Shown piece by piece: positions 60,271 to 64,000 of a stretch of 64,000 nt of DNA. Below the pieces are notes generated by a model that did no database searches, was not told the DNA's origin, and saw only the letters and a list, made by a program, of their open reading frames with translations. Position 1 is the stretch's first letter; each line of letters opens with the position of its first letter. The position numbers and the translations under genes are program-made. The DNA comes from Punica granatum (lineage: Eukaryota > Streptophyta > Magnoliopsida > Myrtales > Lythraceae), in the NCBI RefSeq assembly GCF_007655135.1, contig NC_045134.1, positions 21,848,568 through 21,912,567 on the forward strand, read 5' to 3'.

Positions 60271-60991
60271 GTCTACATTTTTATTTCGTCTCTTTGTGTT
60301 TTTCTCCATAGTCACATGGTTAATTCTCTTCTCATGTGTCACCTTACTTTAGCAATACCAACAACGGCGCGGAGAGAAGCGGTGTTTGCTTGGCAGATAT
60401 GAGGCTCGTCGGCCTCCACTGAGGTCATGATGTTCTTGCCTAGGACCATGATGCTCGCGTCGAATCACAGCTATCGGCCCATCTTTTTTCCCCCGTCAAT
60501 TCTTTCTTTTCTTTCAATTTATGCAGCTTTCATAGAATTGTTTTTTTATTTTATTTTTATCCACTTCTAGAATTAAAGTTAAGGACGTGCCATGTCCAGT
60601 TCAGCAAAACTACGTACACATTTCGCCAACTAAGCTGAAAAAATTATTTAAGTATTCCACATCAGTTGATATGTGCCGTGTATCATTATGTTTTAAATGA
60701 TGGAGTATTGGTATATTCTTGGACTGAAATGTTAAGGGGGTATAAGCGGAATCTACCATGAAATAATTGAAGCGTGTTAAACTATACAGATGAAGCACAA
60801 ATCAAGGATGTTTGATTAATTACTCAGATAAATTTTTTAAGTTCTTTAGGGCGGTCCTATCTGTTGGCTGGACCATGATGTGATTTTTGCCGATTTATTA
60901 ATAATTTCTTGGATGCAATCGTTTTTTACACCGTTAGATTGTAATTATTAATGATTAAAGAATAAATAATTCATCATCCAATATTTGAAAG
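60271..60991. other. Intergenic DNA
   Basis: A GC-richer patch at 60,360-60,475 has an open minus-strand reading ('VLGKNIMTSVEADEP') that might be a gene scrap, but I cannot assign it. The rest is AT-rich. Confidence 0.3.
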
Positions 60992-61409
60992 GGGAAATTA
61001 CCCCATATATCTTATGGTTTAACATTTTTTTTAAATCTATCATATGCTTTAAAAGGTGTCAAATATCCCATGGTTTACATTTTTCTTCAAATCTATCACG
61101 TCGTTATATTTTCCGTTAATGAAATGTTAGTAAGCTCCAAATCTATTCTATGGTTTTAATTTTTTTTCTCAAATCTATCTTATAGTTTAAATTTTTTTCT
61201 CAAACCTATTACATGGATTTAATTTTTTTTCTCAAATCCATCCCGAATAAAAGGGCCACAGTGACAAAACCGTAAAACGTTGACGAAGATGTAACAGCGG
61301 GATAGATTTGAAGAAAAATGCAAACCATGGGATAGATTTGACACTTTTTAAAGTATATGATAGTTTTGAAAAAAAGGTTAAACCATGGGATATATAGAGT
61401 AAAAATCCC
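60992..61409. mobile_element. Foldback Mutator-like MITE (family 2, copy 2)
   Basis: Inverted arms GGGAAATTACCCCATATATC and (right, inverted) GGGATTTTTACTCTATATATC continue through 'ccatggttt' and 'aaatctatc'. Flanks atttgaaag (60983-60991) and atttgaaaa (61410-61418) agree at 8 of 9 bases. It is related to 5349-5693. Confidence 0.75.
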
Positions 61410-61703
61410 ATTTGAAAATGTAATTCAACCACACAATGATTAACACAATAGAATTTCCCGTTATTAATAAGCTCATCCATGTCATGCTTAGTAGGATTAA
61501 TTTACCGCAGGATTAATTATTAATTTTGCTCCTTAGAATAGAATGGTTGGTCAATTGAATCACACTCACCTTATAAAAAATATACCATGTAGAGATATCC
61601 CACTTGCTATTATATAGGTAAAAACACACACATTAATTGAATATGTATAATTTTTTTGGGTAAACTGATTGTATATTCCTCAAAACTTGATCTTTGTCGT
61701 ACA

Positions 61704-61711
61704 TATATAAG
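61704..61711 (+). promoter_or_regulatory. TATA box of the transporter gene
   Basis: TATATAAG lies 80 bases before the ATG at 61791, the usual distance for a plant core promoter with a leader of about 50 bases. No other candidate lies close to the ATG. Confidence 0.5.
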
Positions 61712-61790
61712 AAAGCTCACAGTCTATATTCTCTGAGACCAAAATCCATCCTATAGAAGATATACAAAAGCCCTCCGGCTTCGGTCAGAA

Positions 61791-63866
61791 ATGGCAGACG
61801 AGACGCTGTTCCTCTCCAATCATCAGCCATCGACCCCTGACAAGAAGCCGTTACTTACCATGGACTCGATGATCGAGCAGTGCATTGGCAAGTTCGGCTG
61901 GGCCCAGCTTGATCAGGCTGTGCTGGTGTCCCTCTCGTGGCTCTTCGACGCTCAGCAGACCTTCATCAGTGTGTTCACCGACTCAGACCCCGCGTGGCAC
62001 TGCACGGACCCCATCAAGTGTGTGTCCGGCACTTCCGACCTGTGTGGGCTCCCTGATGGCTCATGGGCCTGGGATGAGGTCGCAGGCCACAGCTCCGTGG
62101 TGTCGGAGTGGGGACTACAGTGTGCCACGCCAATAGTGAGGGGCTTACCCGCGTCGTCCTTCTTTGTGGGGTGCCTCATTGGGGGCCTCATCCTAGCCAG
62201 GCTGGCCGACTCGTCCCTCGGCCGCCGCAACCTCCTCCTCTTGTCGTGCCTCTCCATGGGTGTCTCCAGCCTCGTCACCGCCTTCTCCAACAGCATATGG
62301 GTGTACGCTGCACTACGGTTTGTGTGCGGGTTCTGGCGTGCTGCGATAGGCACCTGTGCACTCGTTTTGGCCACAGAGCTTGTTGGGAAGCGGTGGCGGG
62401 GCCCTGTGGGGATGTTGGGGCTTCTCGGCTCCACAGTCGGCTTTCTCTCACTCCCTGCGATAGCATATGTGAATCGAGGCAGGTCATGGCGGAGACTGTA
62501 CCTGTGGACCTCCATTCCCGCGCTGTTGTACTGCAGTTTGGTCTATTTCCTCGTGCGCGAGTCTCCCAGGTATACTATGGATCGAACCTCTATGTCTATG
62601 CTCCTTACACGTTCAACTCACTGTCAGGACTCAATAGGACTGGGGTGGGCTGCATAGATTGGTAACTATAAATAGCAAGGCCATCATGAACGTGGATTAA
62701 TTCAAGCGGTTCAATGCTTGTTTCGCTTAAATAAGATTTCGGATTTGAGTCCTGTGAATGCAAAAAATTCACGCAATGAGAGCTTTACCTTTTAGTGGAC
62801 CGATCCGGCTCGTTTGAATTAGTCGGGCCCAATTAGGCTTCTAGATACCATAAAGCAAAATTCAGTATTTTTCATTTTTATCGTTTTACTAATCCAATGT
62901 TTGAGGTTGAATTGATTGTGTAACAACTGATTAGTCGTAGAAGAGCAAAAAAAAGTAAATGGAATAGAATCGCAATGCAAAAGCTTATTACAGTAGAATT
63001 ATCAGTTCGTTAATATTGTTCGATCCTGTGATGATATAACGGTTCTCGCCTCAACTCACAGGTGGCTACTTGTTAGAGGCCGGAAGGAAGAAGCGATCCA
63101 AACACTAAAGAGCATCGCGCCGCCGGAGCAGCGACCCCGCCTTACATCCAGCTTCTTCTCCACCGTTGCCTCCCTTGACGACTATGATCCCTTGACAGAG
63201 GCTGTCGACCACTTCTCGGCAGTGAAGCTACTTTTCATGAGGCGATGGGCCCTTCTCCGCTTGTCCATCGTATCAGTTGTCGGGTTTGGGATTGGGATGG
63301 TATACTATGGGATGCCACTGGGGCTCGCCAACCTCTCCTTCAATCTCTACCTCGGTGTCGCCTTCAATGCCTTCTCGGAAGTCCCCTCAACCCTCGCTGC
63401 TATGCTCCTCATCACAAAGCTCAACCGAAGGCACATCCTCCTTGTCCTGACTGCCGTCAGCACGGTCTTCAGCCTGGCATGCACCCTCAAGGGCGAGCCC
63501 TGGGAGCGGTTCCAGATGGGGTTCGAGCTGGTGTCATTTGGGACCGGCTGCAGTGCACTGTGTGTGCTGCTCATATACACCTTGGAGCTGTTCCCAACCT
63601 GCGTGAGGAACTCTGCAGTCTCCTTGGTGAGGCAGGCCCTAGTGCTCGGCGGCACCTTCAGCCCTGTCCTCGTGGCAGCCGGGAGGGCCACAGGCGGGAC
63701 ACTCTCGTATGGAGTGTTTGGGGCAGTGATCGGATGCTGCGGGCTCTTTACGGCCTGTCTGCCCAACACACAGGGAGGGACCTTGTGTGACACGATGGAA
63801 GAGGAGGAACTTAAGATGAGAGAGCGATCGTCCGGCCAGATATCAGCGCCGTTAACTCTTGCGTAG
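61791..63866 (+). CDS. Organic cation/carnitine transporter (OCT family, MFS), 2 exons
   Basis: Exons 61791-62569 and 63062-63866 (GT-AG intron, split Arg codon) give 527 residues, a normal length for plant OCT proteins. After a cytosolic start, transmembrane helix 1 is followed by the large cysteine-containing loop typical of OCTs (WHC, IKC, DLCGLP, WGLQC). The helix 2-3 loop carries the MFS motif ADSSLGRRNLL. The middle loop ends RESPRWLLVRGRKEEA, and the second half has YTLELFPTCVRNSAVS, the conserved MFS E-x-F-P-T-x-x-R pattern. About 12 membrane segments are apparent. Relatives move carnitine, polyamines or other organic cations across the plasma membrane or tonoplast. The exact member and substrate cannot be told here. 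The coding sequence is much more GC-rich than its surroundings. The intron contains a SINE. Confidence 0.88.
62695..62855 (+). repeat. SINE (family S1) in the transporter intron
   Basis: Reads 'agcggttcaatgcttgtttc', then box-B-like 'gatttgagtcctgtg', then 'gaccgatccggctcg' and 'cccaattaggcttctagata'. It makes up roughly a third of the 492-base intron and leaves both splice sites intact. Confidence 0.6.
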
Positions 63867-64000
63867 AGTTTTCTATGCATTCATCAAGCTGAACCCAGCT
63901 ACCATTTGAGCTGCAACTTCGATCATTTTTATTTTAAATTTTTTACTATGGTAAGGTTTAGTTGAGATTGTTTGGTTTTGGACATGCAAGTGAAAATCAT

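Noticed and set aside
60360..60475. Possible gene scrap on the minus strand
   Set aside because: A short readable stretch only. I could not connect it to any protein family, so it is not called as a pseudogene.
63347..63880. 177-codon minus-strand frame opposite transporter exon 2 (and 61952-62515 opposite exon 1)
   Set aside because: Shadows of GC-rich coding sequence on the other strand.

Overview
The window is plant nuclear DNA, probably from a eudicot. It is AT-rich, its genes have spliceosomal GT-AG introns, and it is crowded with transposable elements: Mutator-like foldback elements, hAT-like and Harbinger-like elements, LTR retrotransposons, SINEs and Helitron-like ends. The species cannot be named from the sequence alone.

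Two gene families dominate. The first is an array of genes for PCC13-62-type desiccation-related proteins (secreted proteins with a ferritin-like domain, three exons). It has five loci, all on the + strand: intact copy A (1920-3456), dead copy B (9810-14034), an exon-3 scrap C (32829-33524), and intact, nearly identical copies D (36879-38375) and E (40341-41838). D and E sit on a recent tandem duplication with a period of about 3.46 kb. The second is one intact two-exon gene for an organic cation/carnitine transporter (OCT-type major facilitator) at 61791-63866.

Most of the rest is mobile DNA with legible insertion history. Seven Mutator-like foldback insertions have 9-bp target duplications (perfect or 8/9). 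Copy B's intron 1 holds a foldback MITE into which a short LTR retrotransposon inserted. Two large solo LTRs (3.56 and 3.02 kb) split older repeats. Segments at 46.6-52.6 kb and 53.2-60.3 kb are old duplicates of each other in a shuffled order, and one copy later received a hAT-like element and a solo LTR.

The most notable theme is host gene fragments outside their own genes: an ABCC-transporter nucleotide-binding domain fused to a gag-like start inside the small LTR element, an LRR-protein fragment inside a Pack-MULE, an ABC1-like-kinase 5' fragment, and an intron-bearing mitochondrial HSP70 fragment. No rRNA or functional tRNA genes and no CRISPR arrays were seen. Exon boundaries were placed by eye from splice signals and comparison between paralogues.
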